Source: Pyrrhosoma nymphula (taxonomy: Eukaryota; Arthropoda; Insecta; Odonata; Coenagrionidae). From it: a stretch of 64,000 bases of DNA. Position numbers and translations under genes: made by a program. The notes under the pieces were generated by a model. It made no database searches and was not told the origin of the DNA. It was given only the letters and a program-made list of their open reading frames with translations. The stretch lies in assembly GCA_963573305.1 (NCBI GenBank), contig OY754338.1:45969531-46033530 (forward strand), in the 5' to 3' direction. Of this stretch, positions 10,907 through 22,472 are shown piece after piece (within the stretch, counting starts at the first letter, position 1; each line of letters starts with the position of its first letter).

Positions 10907-11027
10907 CTATGGTTGTATGCTTAAGGTTGTTCGGTCTTTCCACCGGGTCAAATTATCCACCCCTGCCCATTGGTAGAGATGGAGAGTTCAACCCGGTGGA
11001 AAGCCCGAAAAACCTTCAACCTCACCA
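10907..11027. repeat. Long imperfect hairpin, CACCGGGT arms
   Basis: The left arm core (10923-10948) and right arm core (10991-11016) are reverse complements at 23 of 26 positions around a 42-base loop. Weaker pairing extends outward to about 10909 and 11026. The arms contain CTTTCCACCGGGT. The structure directly precedes a LINE B fragment but is not part of that element elsewhere in the window. A similar TTTACACCGGGT phrase occurs in the hairpin element at 61700-61790. Confidence 0.75.
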
Positions 11028-11039
11028 TACGCCGGGAAA

Positions 11040-11400
11040 GCCTTACATTTGTCTTCACTATGGCTGTACGTTGGAGGATAATGGTCGCAGTAGTGAAGAA
11101 AATAGACGGAAAATAGCGTTAGCAAACGTTGTGTCCTTACGAGTGAAAAAATGACGAGTAAGTAGTGTATGAATGTAAAGAAAGGACCGGAAATGAGTTC
11201 AATACGGAGAGTATCGCTGTATGGTGCAGCAACGTGGACACGGAGGAAAAAGAAAGACAGGTCCTAGGCATCTGAGGTGTGACCGTGGAGGAAAACGAAG
11301 AAAGTGCAATGGAAGAAAATGATGAAGTGTTCAGCTTTGTGGGTACGGATAGGGGTATGCTCGAGGAAATTAGAAGGGGGAAGGGAAGATAGTGAATATT
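11040..11400 (+). pseudogene. LINE family B, post-RT fragment
   Basis: This starts near the position where the copy at 5328-7146 stops. CTLEDNGRSSEENRRKIALA matches STLEERGHSSKDIRRRIALA of that copy. After a stop, the RT-distal block appears in shifted frames: SLYGAATWTRRK, VQWKK, then ALWVRIGV and RKLEGG. It is heavily decayed, with several stops and at least two frameshifts. It complements the 1.8 kb copy by supplying the region that copy lacks, but the two lie in opposite orientation and are separate insertions. Confidence 0.75.
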
Positions 11401-13344
11401 AATGTAATTAGAATGGTAAAAGTGACTTTTATTCCGTAAAATTGAGCTACATCGCCTGAGAAAACTTACCCCTATTTGCTATTTAAACTTACAATGTCTA
11501 CATTTTGGATGCTTCCACTAGATACACTGTACAAACGGAACAAAACGGAAAACACTGTACTTCTAAATCGATTCCATGGGACTGAAGTAAGCTTTAAATT
11601 ATGCATTATTTCAATTACAACGTAAATAAAATATTGACTTGAATAATAAGATCATCAACATCCTTCCTCTTAATTCTGAGGTATTTCTATAGGCTTGAGG
11701 TTCCACATCGTGATCGCGGCGCGAGTAACTTCCAAAAATTTAAAGATTCACGATGATTAGAGAAAAGTACGCTCAGGCACTATTGGCTTAACGGAGTCGA
11801 ACATCGTAGTGTATTTGATATAAATAGAAAATTTACGAGTCAGCTACGGCGTGTATATGGGGCTTAATGGCCGCCCTAGGACTCTGCAAGAGTAGCTGTT
11901 GCTAAGGTTACCATTTGCAAGTTCATAAGCACTCGGGTGGGACAGGAAGCGCTGGAAAGGATTAAACCTTGTCGACCGTGTTAAACGTAGCAGCTCAGAG
12001 GCAGAGGGTGTGGGCGATAACGATGAGCTGACTACTGAGTTGGGGGGGTTCCCAAAACCGGACGACTGGTCCCTCTTGAGGCCCAGCGCCTACTGATGGC
12101 TCCTGGGAAAGGATACGAGGTGCCTTCGGTGCGAGGCAAATTTAAGTCCCGGCGCTACCCTCTCCCCGTCTCAAATGAGCCCTGGATTACCTTGACCCAC
12201 GACCCTCGCTCAGAGCATAACTTCATGCAAATGGCTCGCCCCCCTTTTATCAGCTCCAACCAGAGTAATTGGCCGTAAGGCAAATATGGAACGAAAGCCG
12301 AGGAAGAAGAATATTTTCGGAGCGAAAATGAGAGGCTGGGGAACCTACGGAAACGAGGGTGCCTGGGCTGTGATCGACTCAGAGAAGTAGGATAAAAGGA
12401 GGCGAGAAATGAGAAGCAATAAGATCATGCGTGTATTTTGAAATGAGCAAGAGATGCAAGAGGAAACGAGAAGAGTGAGTCAAGGTCATCATTGCGCTTG
12501 GAAGCGTTTGCGGGGTAGCGTGGACGGAAATTGGCGAGGGTTTACAGCAATTACGTCAAAATTGCATCAAGATAGAAATATAGATAAGATGATATACGTG
12601 TATTGCTGATGTAAACTTAAAGAATAAACATAGATATGAATGAAAATACTTTCATAAATGAGCTTTAGGTAGTTTTACATAAATTCCTGTACGGAGCTTC
12701 CATCAATTCATTAATGCTAAAGAGTAAAAAAACGAAAATTTAAAAGAAATGAGTACATAAATTTACGAAAAATTGGATAAATATGACATTTCAATATTTT
12801 GCTAGGCAATATTTTCCAAAGAATTGATGACAAAAAAATTTCTTTCACCTAAAAAATTCTTCTTTAAAAAAAGAGGAAAACAGGTATTCTTAAACTTTTT
12901 TTGAGAAGGCGAACACATTTTGAGAGCCTTATAGAGCAAGTGGTGGTTTGTCATGCAATTTGGGTTCTAGGTGTACAATACCTCTTTTTAATGCTGACAT
13001 ACGATCCTTTTGCAAAAGAAAAAGCATTCTGATACGGCCACCTGCAATCTATGGTTTGTTATAAAATGCGAATTTGCTGCCACTTTTTAAAAAGAAAGTG
13101 ACCTCGTAAATGTACACATGCCTCAGAGGGAGTAGCTTTAAGCTACAATATGAAAGAAAACTTGAATGATAAGACGATTCTTTGCTGTTAACACGATGAT
13201 TATCACAATTTCCGGCAATGCTTATGGAATTAATGATTCGCATTAAACATCAATGATGAATCTCAAAAAAAAAAACTATAAAACGGATATTATTAAAGAA
13301 AATGGCAAAAACATTTAGGGTGTTCAGCATTTAGTTGACATTAC
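11401..13344. other. Unassigned DNA with a GC-rich island at 11860-12300
   Basis: Most of this stretch is AT-rich and featureless. The segment 11860-12300 is clearly richer in G+C and CpG than its flanks and holds a 60-codon plus frame (12096-12278) with no recognised domain. It could be an unnamed repeat, a regulatory island or part of a non-coding transcript; the sequence alone does not decide. Confidence 0.4.
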
Positions 13345-13420
13345 ATCAACATATTACCCTGCGTGCCGTCTTAGAGGCGTAGGGTAGGGGGTGTGAGGAC
13401 ACCAGCCAAAGGGGAGGGAT
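13345..13420 (-). mobile_element. LINE family A, 3' UTR fragment
   Basis: On the minus strand this carries GGCTGGTGTCCTCACACC, then CTACGCCT and a GTTGATGTAATG-like tail. That is the same order as the 3' UTR of the copy at 2985-4942 (GGCTGGTGTCCTAACACC, CACACGCCTA, GTAGATGTAG). Only about 75 bases are clearly alignable. The sequence upstream of it in element orientation (13421-13560) does not match family A coding sequence. Confidence 0.65.
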
Positions 13421-14469
13421 AGGGAAACTAAGGGAGAGAGAGAACAGAGGTGAACTGTATTCCAACGATGTCACGCCGTTTTTGTTATAACCACCAATGG
13501 TGCTTGGAAAGGATGATTTTTTGCATTTTCTAGTCGCTATCACTTCTATAAGTTCTAGAGGTAAAAAGACAAAATAATATCCATCACGTCGTACTGAATC
13601 TTACCTGACTTGAATTTGTTAAGTAATCTAAGACTAGAGTGTAGCCTTCCCAGTCTTAACAGATCCCAACCTAATAATTTCATCAGCTGTGATGCATATT
13701 CTCTTCACTCGTAGCAGTTTTAAACGAAGAATTCGCTTTCCTTTGTATTTTACAGAGCATAGAGATGTATACTGAGCAAGAAATAAAATGAGCATTTGTC
13801 TGTCAAATGTGAATTTGTGCAAATGCACATATGAGAGAGATATCGACAGTGGAGAGAGTACTAGGTAGCTGATTTAGTTCAAGCCTGTGAACAACATCTA
13901 ACAGGAAAAACTACTTGCCGCACAGATCAGGAACAGAGCAGGGGTCACCTTAATGTGTGAACTTAGCGACCTATCAGAGCGACCTTCTTATTCTTCGGCT
14001 GCGGGAAACGTATTTATAAGTTTTATTTTGGCGAGAACGAGAAGAACGAACATGTATTTTGGACGGTCACCTTCATCCCTCCCCTCCCCCCCACCCCGTC
14101 AAAGTTTTATTGGCCCGGCCTTCCCAAGAAAGTCACAATGCTCACACTTTCTCCCACCCACCCACCGCCACTTGTGTTATAGAAAGGGTAACCTCAAAGC
14201 ATCTATAAAATGAAGTTCATTCATTTCAGAAAACTATCATATTTAACCAATGTTAGAGAAATTACCTAGCCAACAGGTTACTGGTGTGAATGCGGGACGT
14301 TTAATATCGCAAATAGATCTAAACACACACGAAGAAACATAATTGGTTACGCTGGTTAAAGCACAAAGAGAGGTTATTTTAAAAAGAAGTTTGGTTAGTT
14401 ATTCGGGGAGGGGACAAACAACGGCTCAGGTCATTTGCGCCATGGGGACGGGAGGGCAGATTTGTAGCC
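13421..14469. other. Unassigned DNA
   Basis: No gene recognised. A C-rich run (14080-14100) makes the minus strand G-rich. The 86-codon frame at 13953-14213 has no recognisable motif. Confidence 0.4.
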
Positions 14470-14545
14470 AAGGATTATTCGAGGTGGAGAGAAAGGGTGA
14501 AGAGAAACCCGGCTTCGACACTAGCCTACTCCTATAGTTGTAGCG
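14470..14545 (-). repeat. SINE tail fragment, same family as 58025-58290
   Basis: About 65 bases around AAACCCGGCTTCGACACTAG and the following TACTCCTATAG align with AAACCCGGCGTCTGCATTAG and TTCTTCTAAAG at 58065-58102, together with upstream GGATTATTCGAGG versus GGATAATTTGAGG. Only the non-tRNA part is present; the tRNA-like head found at 58200-58290 is absent. Confidence 0.6.
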
Positions 14546-15105
14546 AAAAATGGTGGCAGTCGCATATGCGAAGCGTGACATAAATGAGGGGAACGATGAT
14601 CTACCTTGGCCTGAGTACCAATGATCGCAAACTTTCATTGCCAACTTCAAAATACTCAATCTTCTACTTACATTCCTTATTCCTCACCTCAACGTCACGC
14701 TTCGTGCAAGCGTGTGCCACCAAGTTTGGCTACCACTATACTTCATGTTCTCCTTTTGCATCTAGGCGAATTTCGATTTGCATTTTGAAAAGGTGCCCTC
14801 TCCCCTCAACGTTTTTCTACTTGGATATGCCCGTTCATTCCCCGACACTTGGATGAAACCCTTTTTCTGCTCTCTTTATCTACGGTTCGCGCCATGGCTC
14901 GCACAATGGCCTCGGCGTATTTTGATGCGGCCGTAACCCGCCCTGAAGGCGGCAACGAAAACATCCGGCAATACATAAAAACGAGCCCTGAAAACCCCTA
15001 TCTTCCACGATGCATTATTAATAGATCGGCAAGCACACCGTTCGATGATATGGAGGCCGGGGGAACCTTTCACGCCTCGAAGCGACATGGGCAAACAATC
15101 GACGG
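14546..15105. other. GC/CpG-rich segment, open on both strands
   Basis: The stretch 14840-15105 has many CpGs and long open frames on both strands (plus 14849-15151; minus 14876-15202). I recognise no domain in either. It runs straight into a dispersed repeat (15106-15290), so it may be part of a longer repeat and not an exon. Confidence 0.4.
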
Positions 15106-15290
15106 GGCATTTTGTCATAGGCAAGCAAGTAGGCAAGCGAGCTGTCCATGACGGAATGGATCCAGTGTCGGCAAGGCAAACGCTCAGAACTACAGCATAC
15201 ACTTCCGATACGACGGCGCGCCTAAGATCTCACAAGCACTTGGCGCGACTCAAGTTCACATTGCGACGTGCTATTCTTACGGTCTACGGG
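15106..15290 (+). repeat. Dispersed repeat R2, copy 1
   Basis: This aligns with 16573-16731. Shared landmarks in order are TTTTGTC, (G)GCAAGCAA, then GGCAAGGC(A/G)AACG, ACACTTCCG, TTGGCGCG and GTGCTATT. Copy 1 carries an extra ~20 bases near 15125. No terminal repeats, poly(A) or coding motif identify its type. Confidence 0.75.
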
Positions 15291-16572
15291 GAAAACCAAC
15301 AGAAAAAGTTATACCTCGCGATATGATTTTCTCAGAATAGTGAGCACACGGTAGTGCAACGATAAAGAAATGTGTAATGAGTATTTCATACACGGTGACT
15401 CTATCCTCAAGTCTCTTTAACTCATTCATATCCAAAAGGTCCCAGCCTCATATTCAAATTCCTCTATTTAGTGCTCAATTGGCCATATACTTTAATTCAC
15501 GAGTTCTACGAAATGTTTGCATTGGTTTTAGATTAAAAATAGGTCATCAGCCGCATTTCCCTTTCATCACGCTTTATTTTTGCAGTAAATTGACTTGAAT
15601 ACAGTGTTAATATTAGTATTTTCTACCTTATGCATAAAAGTGACACAAAAAGTGTTATTTAAAATTAATAAATATGCTAAATAGCTCTAAAAGTATACAT
15701 CTGTAGATAACGTACGACAATGATGTTTATAGTGAGTCTCTACCTCACGTTTTGTCCAAATGGCGCAATGATATCCACTGATTTACTCAAAATCCACTAG
15801 CTATAACAAAAAAGGACTTCACATAAGTCACACAAGAGTCACCTTTATCATTATGTATGTAAAACTGTACTTTAAACTTTACTTTAAACAGGAAACTAGA
15901 TAAAAATAGTAATGGCCATCAATGGGTTAAGGTTCCTTCTCAATGGAATAATTTGATTACAATATAGAGGACATTTCGTCTACGGCAAAGTTCATAAATA
16001 ACCTTTACCTTCACAACCTGTCGTTGTAATGACAGAAGTTAGTAATTAATGTTAAAAAAACTCCAAAATTCAGAAAATCATTATTATTCTGATAAATTTC
16101 CCTGAATCATTTATTGGAATTGTTTTTAACTTATCTACCTTCGAATTCGTAATCTGATCATCTCATTTTATAGCTCCATACATCTCTACCCATTTGCCAA
16201 AATCCCACACAACGCCCTATCTCTTCCCTACTACCTCAAACTATGATCATTGAAGGTGAAAGTGTAAAATTAATTTGTAATGAATATCCTGAGGAACAGC
16301 AAACTACTGTGGATTTCAATATCAAATCTATCACCACTAAACATATGATCTCCATATAATTGCTTTGCGGGCATTAGTATTGACTTATTTGATTTGCGAG
16401 CAATAGTATTGATTTAAAGTACGTATAGTATATATTTGATAAGTATTGATATATAGTATGAGATAACCCTAAAATAAAAGAAATGTGATGTTTTTACTAA
16501 GGATTTCTTTAAGAGCATAAAATATACTAAATAAAGCATTGTAACAAGTAAAAATAATGGCAACATTAGCCA
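15291..16572. other. AT-rich DNA between R2 copies
   Basis: No gene. A short direct repeat of about 25 bases (TTTGCGGGCATTAGTATTGA at 16364 and TTTGCGAGCAATAGTATTGA at 16393) is present. Confidence 0.45.
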
Positions 16573-16731
16573 GGGAATTTTGTCGCAAGCAACCAGCCCT
16601 AACGAAATAGACCCAATGCCGGCAAGGCGAACGTTTAAATTACGGCACACTTCCGGTGCGAACGTATTAGCTCACAACATTTGGCGCGGTTCAAGTTTTG
16701 ATCGAGGTGTGCTATTATTGCGGTACGTACG
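16573..16731 (+). repeat. Dispersed repeat R2, copy 2
   Basis: The second copy of the repeat at 15106-15290, in the same orientation about 1.45 kb downstream. It is shorter through loss of the ~20-base insert. The left boundary at GGGAATTTTGTC matches GGGCATTTTGTC in copy 1; the right boundary fades after GTGCTATTATTGCGG. Confidence 0.75.
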
Positions 16732-17827
16732 AAGCCTATGAAATAAAAACAGTGAGGGCTAAGATAGTAATCGGCACCTTATGATATGCTCATCTAGGAA
16801 TGCAAGGAAATGCACAAAGAAAAGTTTGAAGGTTTAATGAATAGCGTGTTAATCGAAGACACTTTAGTAAGCCAGTAGGAAATGGCTTCCGATATAGGTA
16901 TTACAGGTGGCTCTAACTTCATGTATCCTGAATTAATATTGACGGAAAATGAAGTACAAAAGGGACTCTTAGAGATAGTAACGGTATCATAAAGACCGAA
17001 GATAAAATAATTTTATTTTTTTCTGTGATTTCAAAGGGATAGTGTAATTTATAGTCAGCTAAACTTCAATTTTCATTTTCTTATTTGATTTTTAAACAAC
17101 ATACAACAATCATTATATGCCAACCCAAATCGTGAAATTCTCTATTCAAGTGAACAACCTCCACCAACGCCCAATTAAGATAAAGGAAAAGAGCCAATTT
17201 CAAGAACCTGAGAAACTGCTAACCAACGTAGATTGGTAATTTGAGAGCATTATAGCAAATTTAATGATAGTAGGCTATTTATGTAATTGTAGGGTTTTTC
17301 CTCTATCCCTAGAGAAAAGTTTCTATCTCTTCTGATATGAGCCAACGAGTAGAGAACGACGTCGGATCTGACAAAATGCTCCGGCAACAAACGCAATCCT
17401 TGGACGCGCTATTTTTAACTTCCATTTAATGCCTAGGATAAAAATCTAACTGTAGATACCTGGTGTACGGTACCTTGAAATACGCCTATTTCTGAGTATG
17501 AAAGAAAATGTCAACAGGGAAAAGTATTTTTTTATGAAAGTGTAGCTTAAGTCAAGTCCTGCAATACACATTGATATGACAATGTAAGGAATATTTAGCT
17601 ACGTATAAAAAATAACGTTTATAAAGACAACGGAAAACGACACGACTGTTGCCTTTCTCAAGCGTTCATGGAAAAGAACTACAAGTTAGGCAGGGAAAGA
17701 GGATAGGATGGTGCAATCATCAATGTGGACATTTTTACCAAAATCGACAAAATGTGTTTGTCAATGTTACTGAATGATGTAATTGATATAATTTGAATGT
17801 ACTCGCATTTGGTTTTTTTCCTTGCCT
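16732..17827. other. AT-rich DNA, no recognised feature
   Basis: No gene or repeat recognised. Confidence 0.4.
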
Positions 17828-18125
17828 ATTGGTGGTTTGCTGAAGGCCGAGATAGAGGGTAGGATGTTGGGTAAGCGGGGAAGGGGAAGGAAGAGAAACG
17901 GTTTTATGGACGGGATGAAGAAAGGTAGGACTTATGCTGAGATGAAGAAAGAAATACTAGAGGTAGAAATCGGTATGTATCACTTTCATCACAACCTACC
18001 TCTAACCGGTAGATTACTGTAATGAATGATTATACTAACCCTAGGGGTACCAACGTTTTAAAATTTTGGAGATTTTTACTTTTTTCCACCTAAACCCTAA
18101 CTCAACCGGTTGATCACTTCTAATA
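17828..18125 (+). mobile_element. LINE family B 3' end, tandem copy 1
   Basis: This reads GRMLGKRGRGRKRNGFMDGM and KKGRTYAEMKKEILE, the extreme C-terminus of family B ORF2 (compare 39120-39180), then the 3' UTR with the 'CACCTAAACCCTAACTCAACCGGT' type of block (18085-18110). No upstream coding region precedes it. It is followed directly by a second, diverged copy of the same segment in the same orientation. Confidence 0.78.
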
Positions 18126-18149
18126 GTAACAATAGAGAAAAAGGCGAGG

Positions 18150-18375
18150 ATTCTGAATACTGATAGATATGTTGGATAAGTGGGTAACGGGAAGAAATAT
18201 AATAGGATTTATCGATTGGATGAAAAGAGGTAGGACTTACACAGAGCTGAAAAATATAATCGTTTTAGGGAATATCGGCCTGAACTTTTTAAATTTCCTC
18301 TAAATTTTTGCTCTCCTCCATCTAAAACCTAACTTAAGCGGTAGATCACTTCTAACAGTAAACCAAGTAGAGAAT
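18150..18375 (+). mobile_element. LINE family B 3' end, tandem copy 2
   Basis: This repeats the order of copy 1 with a period of about 310 bases: ATGTTGG(A/G)TAAG, GGATGAAAAGAGGTAGGACT, then CTCCATCTAAAACCTAACTT, then GGTAGATCACTTCTAACAGT. Copy 1 has GGTTGATCACTTCTAATAGT at the last position. The coding part is frameshifted and lacks ~40 bases relative to copy 1. Confidence 0.75.
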
Positions 18376-21300
18376 GGTGTAATGAAACCCGAACTCTTAA
18401 TGGTGTACAATTAGATTTTTATACACAAAAATTCTTGTGCAATGCACGATTTCCATGACGTTAAAATAATCCAAAAGCTTTCCTAACAGTTTACTCGAAA
18501 GCACATTTTCAAAATTTTCTTGGGCTCTTGTTTTCCACTTTATTCAGCCATTATGGCTTTTTCAAATTTCCTCCCATGACATCATGTCGTGTATTTATTT
18601 GTTTATTTCTATTATACCCATCGCTAATTCATACCCAAATTCTTATTGGAATCTGAAAGCTTGATATTTTCACTTGGTACATCTCACAATCAGTAGTCTC
18701 TATTCCCAGTGTAGTCTTCCAAATCAGAAAATGCCCCATCCTATGCTAAAGCCTGCATTAATAATAGTTATTAATCTTAAGATAGGAACCCGTTAGTATT
18801 TTTCTTCTGCCGGAAAAGGATATTTTATCAGTAAACTTATGCTAATTTTACCTATAGTTGCACTCCCTTATTTTCTATTTCCAAAAGTTTAACTTATTAA
18901 CTCTAGGCTACTCTTCTAGAATTTTTTAAAATTCTCCATTAGACTTAATTATTATTAACCTGATTGGATATTTTTTAAAGTTACAATGTTACAGAGACCC
19001 ATTGTCTGTATCATGGTAAAACGATAAGCCCCTTATTATGACTGTATCACTATCTGATAGCTCGTTATGTATTGATATAATTGAAGTTCTTTCTGAGGAA
19101 GCGTCTGGTGTGGGGGTTAGAGTTCAGGGAAGAGACGTGTGGTGGTGAGAAACGCAATTGTTGTGGTGAGAAAGCATTGAGTATACATTTCTGACAGTAT
19201 GTTGTAGAAAGAGCTTTAAATAGACTTTTAAGGACTGTTAAAAATATATAACTAATTCATAACAAAGCTTTATTGACTTTACATAGAATATTCCTTTCCT
19301 GCGCACGTAATTTATTTGGTTTAAATAAATCTGCTAAGATCGAACGGCGGGTCTTGCCATTTTTGACTGACGTGTGACGAGGAAAACTAATATTATGCAA
19401 AAAAGTTTGACATTTCCACTTTCACCTCGACATCCTTCCTTCCTCTTTGAGGAATTAAAAGAAGAACCTGGAACTGACGTAACTAATGCCCTTGTAATCA
19501 GTTTCAAACGGTTTCGGCAAAACCTTACGGTTGGCACGTTTCACTTGTCGATCACGCGTTCATCTTCGACCCTTTTTCTCCCAGGTTCGTGTCAAGAGCT
19601 TAACATTTAAAAGCCTTTCAATGCATCTGCCCAAATAACCTCTACTACAAGAAGACTTTGATTCCAAGCGATGCGATGCGTTCTATAAACGACCGTTCGA
19701 AAATGTTACGGACCTGTACACGATTCTCAACCTTTTCAACGTCCTTAACGCTGACCCAATCCCTTTCTTTTCCTCTGGCTCCAGTTTTGAAACCCTTCCC
19801 TTACCATTTTTGATACGACCTCTCTGCATCCTTTCTGATCCCTGACTAAAACTGGGTCATCCCCTTAGGTCCCGAGTGAAAAAATAAAAGGGAGGGGAAA
19901 ACTCTCCCAAGGATTCGCAAAAGGGAAGGGTTCATTGCAATGGTAGGGGATGGAGGAGGATTGAGGGAAGAGGAGATGGCTGATCCCGTGATATTTACAG
20001 GGTTCGGAGGCTTTCAGCCCGAGGCAAATACGGAGTTCCCAATTCTGGAGCGGTTTTAAAAATAAAACTGGAATGGAAGTAAAAAAAAGGTTTGAAAAGG
20101 AACTGCCCGTAACCGATTGCACAAAGGGAAGAATGGGGTGTTGGAGTAAGTCCGCGAGGTTTTGTGTTACACCACACGCCATCAAATGCGAATGCGAGTC
20201 ATCCGTCTTTCTCCAAACGCAACCAGCAAGGAATGGCGAGAAATTATCGGAGAACGCAAGGGATTATCTGGAACACATAAAGTGGCATCTTATCGGCGTC
20301 AATGGCGCGGCGGCATGAATCAAACAACATGAATAAACAAAATTCACGATTGACGAAAAAAAACCTCTTCATTTCCACACATTTAGCGCCATTCTTAAAT
20401 CAGAAAGTTAGCTTCTGATTCACAACCTCGTATACTCTTAATTAAGTGATAATAGTATGTGTGTATGAAAGATTCCTCTAAAATATCTAACGATTTTGAT
20501 GAAATGTCATAGGTATGGGTTTTAAGTAAGCGTAACTCCGTGGGCAAGATCTGATCCTCGGTATGCGGGAATTTATCATGTAGCATATGCGGAGGCCTGT
20601 TTTACAAAAAAAATTGTGATCTTTTGTTTTTTTTTGTATCGAATTTTTTCGACAAACTCCTGTTGAGTGCAAAAGTTCCCGGGGATAAACTCAAAAACAA
20701 AAAAAAATATATTATACTCCCGCTTTAGCAAAGAAAGCACGTAGAATTTTATTTCTCTACAACTTATTGTAAACAACTCTGACAGTCATGACGTCTAAAC
20801 ATAAGTGTATTAGGATGGGACCCCTAATTTTGACAGCGTCTAGACGTCAAACTCTTTACATAAACTGTGGAATATGACAAATTTAGTAACATTATCTAAA
20901 AATGTAAATATTCAACCTAGTTAACGCCAATATCCAGAGTAGTGATGTTAATGTTGAACATAATTTCCGAATTATATATTCTCCAGAAGAAACGTTATAT
21001 GCGCCCATTAGTTTCACTTGCTTGATTAGCGACTGCAAGGGGTGAAACCAACAGATAATTTGATAAATGCCTGGATATATCAACAGATTTCCGGCAAGGT
21101 TTATTGGAATTATCGGATACTTCTAGAATTAAGATTGAGTGCTGTTAATCAATCTAAAATTTAAATGTTTGATATGTGAGATTTAATGTCCATCATCAAT
21201 GGTGGGCGAGTAAAATCCGAAAAACGGAATCAATATTTCTCAAAAAAATACATTTTCATGTCTGAAACGTGCTATAATGGAAACTCGTAGTAATATTATT

Positions 21301-22198
21301 TAACAAACTGAAAAAGCTTTGCGTTTTTACAAACCTACTCCGCTATTCCAGATTGTAAGGAGCAATGAGAATACACATTCAAAAATTAGTTTTAAAATAT
21401 AGTACAGTACCTAGTACCGCATTATAATTGACAAAAAAGGTACATTCGATGTATTCATGTTTGTTTATCTCTAAATTCGGCGATAAGCCGAGAACTTTAT
21501 GCCTGAAGAGAATACAACGTTGAGAAGACAAGAGCATCATACAAATGCGGAAATGGATTACATTCACTCACAAAAAAGGCAACGTACAAAGGATAGAGAT
21601 AGGAGATTTTATTTTTTTCCATAGGGAGGTAATAAGCCTGTAATACTAAAGCCAACACTTAATGCGCATCTCTCTGCGTACCACCGTCAGAAGATATAGC
21701 AAGTGTAGAGCCCACCGCTGTCTACTGTGATGCAGTGGCGAACAACAGATGCTCCCAGCCAATATTTTAATATCACGAAGCTTGCTTCCTCACATCCTAG
21801 GGCAGTTCACTCGCATAGTGCAAAGCCTCGATCAAAAATTCATAGTACTGACTGTTCGGATTGATTTCGCAGGAGGAAGGTTGGGAAAAAGAAAAATAGA
21901 TGGGGAACAAAAGAGAGAGAGGCACATGAAATGCCCGTGAGGTATTCCTTTATAGCTTTCCGTAAGGGTTCGACATGCCAAATCCTAGGAAGAGGAATAA
22001 GACGAGATAATGACGTAGTATAGAAAGCTGCATTTATGACGTATTATGCAACGAATGACGGTGTGGGAGTTTTTTCTTTCCGCGGGTTGGCGCAAGAACG
22101 CACCCACCGTGAAATTGTACCAACTAATTGGATCGGATAGCTGTAGTGCTAGGAGCGATTACAGAGGCCAATAGCGGCAATGACTGAATGTTGTACTC
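18376..22198. other. AT-rich DNA with a GC-richer part at 19360-20330
   Basis: No gene is recognised. Between 19360 and 20330 the base composition rises in G+C and short frames appear on both strands (for example minus 19865-20185, 106 codons, no motif). The remainder is AT-rich with no repeat pair that I could detect. Confidence 0.4.
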
Positions 22199-22472
22199 TA
22201 AAGGTGGGTATATGCTGATAAGTTTATTGAGCAAGTAACTTACAGCAAGTGACTTTCGACGTAAATTAAATATAAAAACGGCTCTGAAAGTCCGCTTGCC
22301 GAGCTTTTATAGGTTCCCTTAAGTCGCTTGTAGAAGCAAATTGTTCACAGGGTACACGGCAATCAAACTGTCTCTGCACTAACTTGGGAAAATGTTTGCG
22401 TCCGAATTTTTCCCCACAAGCTCTTACAGAAGAAATTGGCAGAAGTAACTTGCCCGTGTAAACCTACCTTTA
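22199..22472. mobile_element. MITE with AAGGT(A/G)GGT termini and TA flanks
   Basis: The left end reads AAGGTGGGTATATGC from 22201. The right end, on the other strand, reads AAGGTAGGTTTACAC from 22470. Both are bordered by TA (22199-22200 and 22471-22472), consistent with a TA target duplication. Subterminal GCAAGTAACTT (left) and GCAAGTTACTT (right, reversed) also pair. The element is 270 bases and has no coding capacity. The superfamily is not certain; a TA duplication suits Tc1/mariner-type mobilisation, while terminal bases starting AAGG are not canonical for it. Confidence 0.65.

Noticed and set aside
19865..20185. 106-codon minus frame as an exon
   Set aside because: No known motif and overlapping frames on both strands in a locally GC-rich region.
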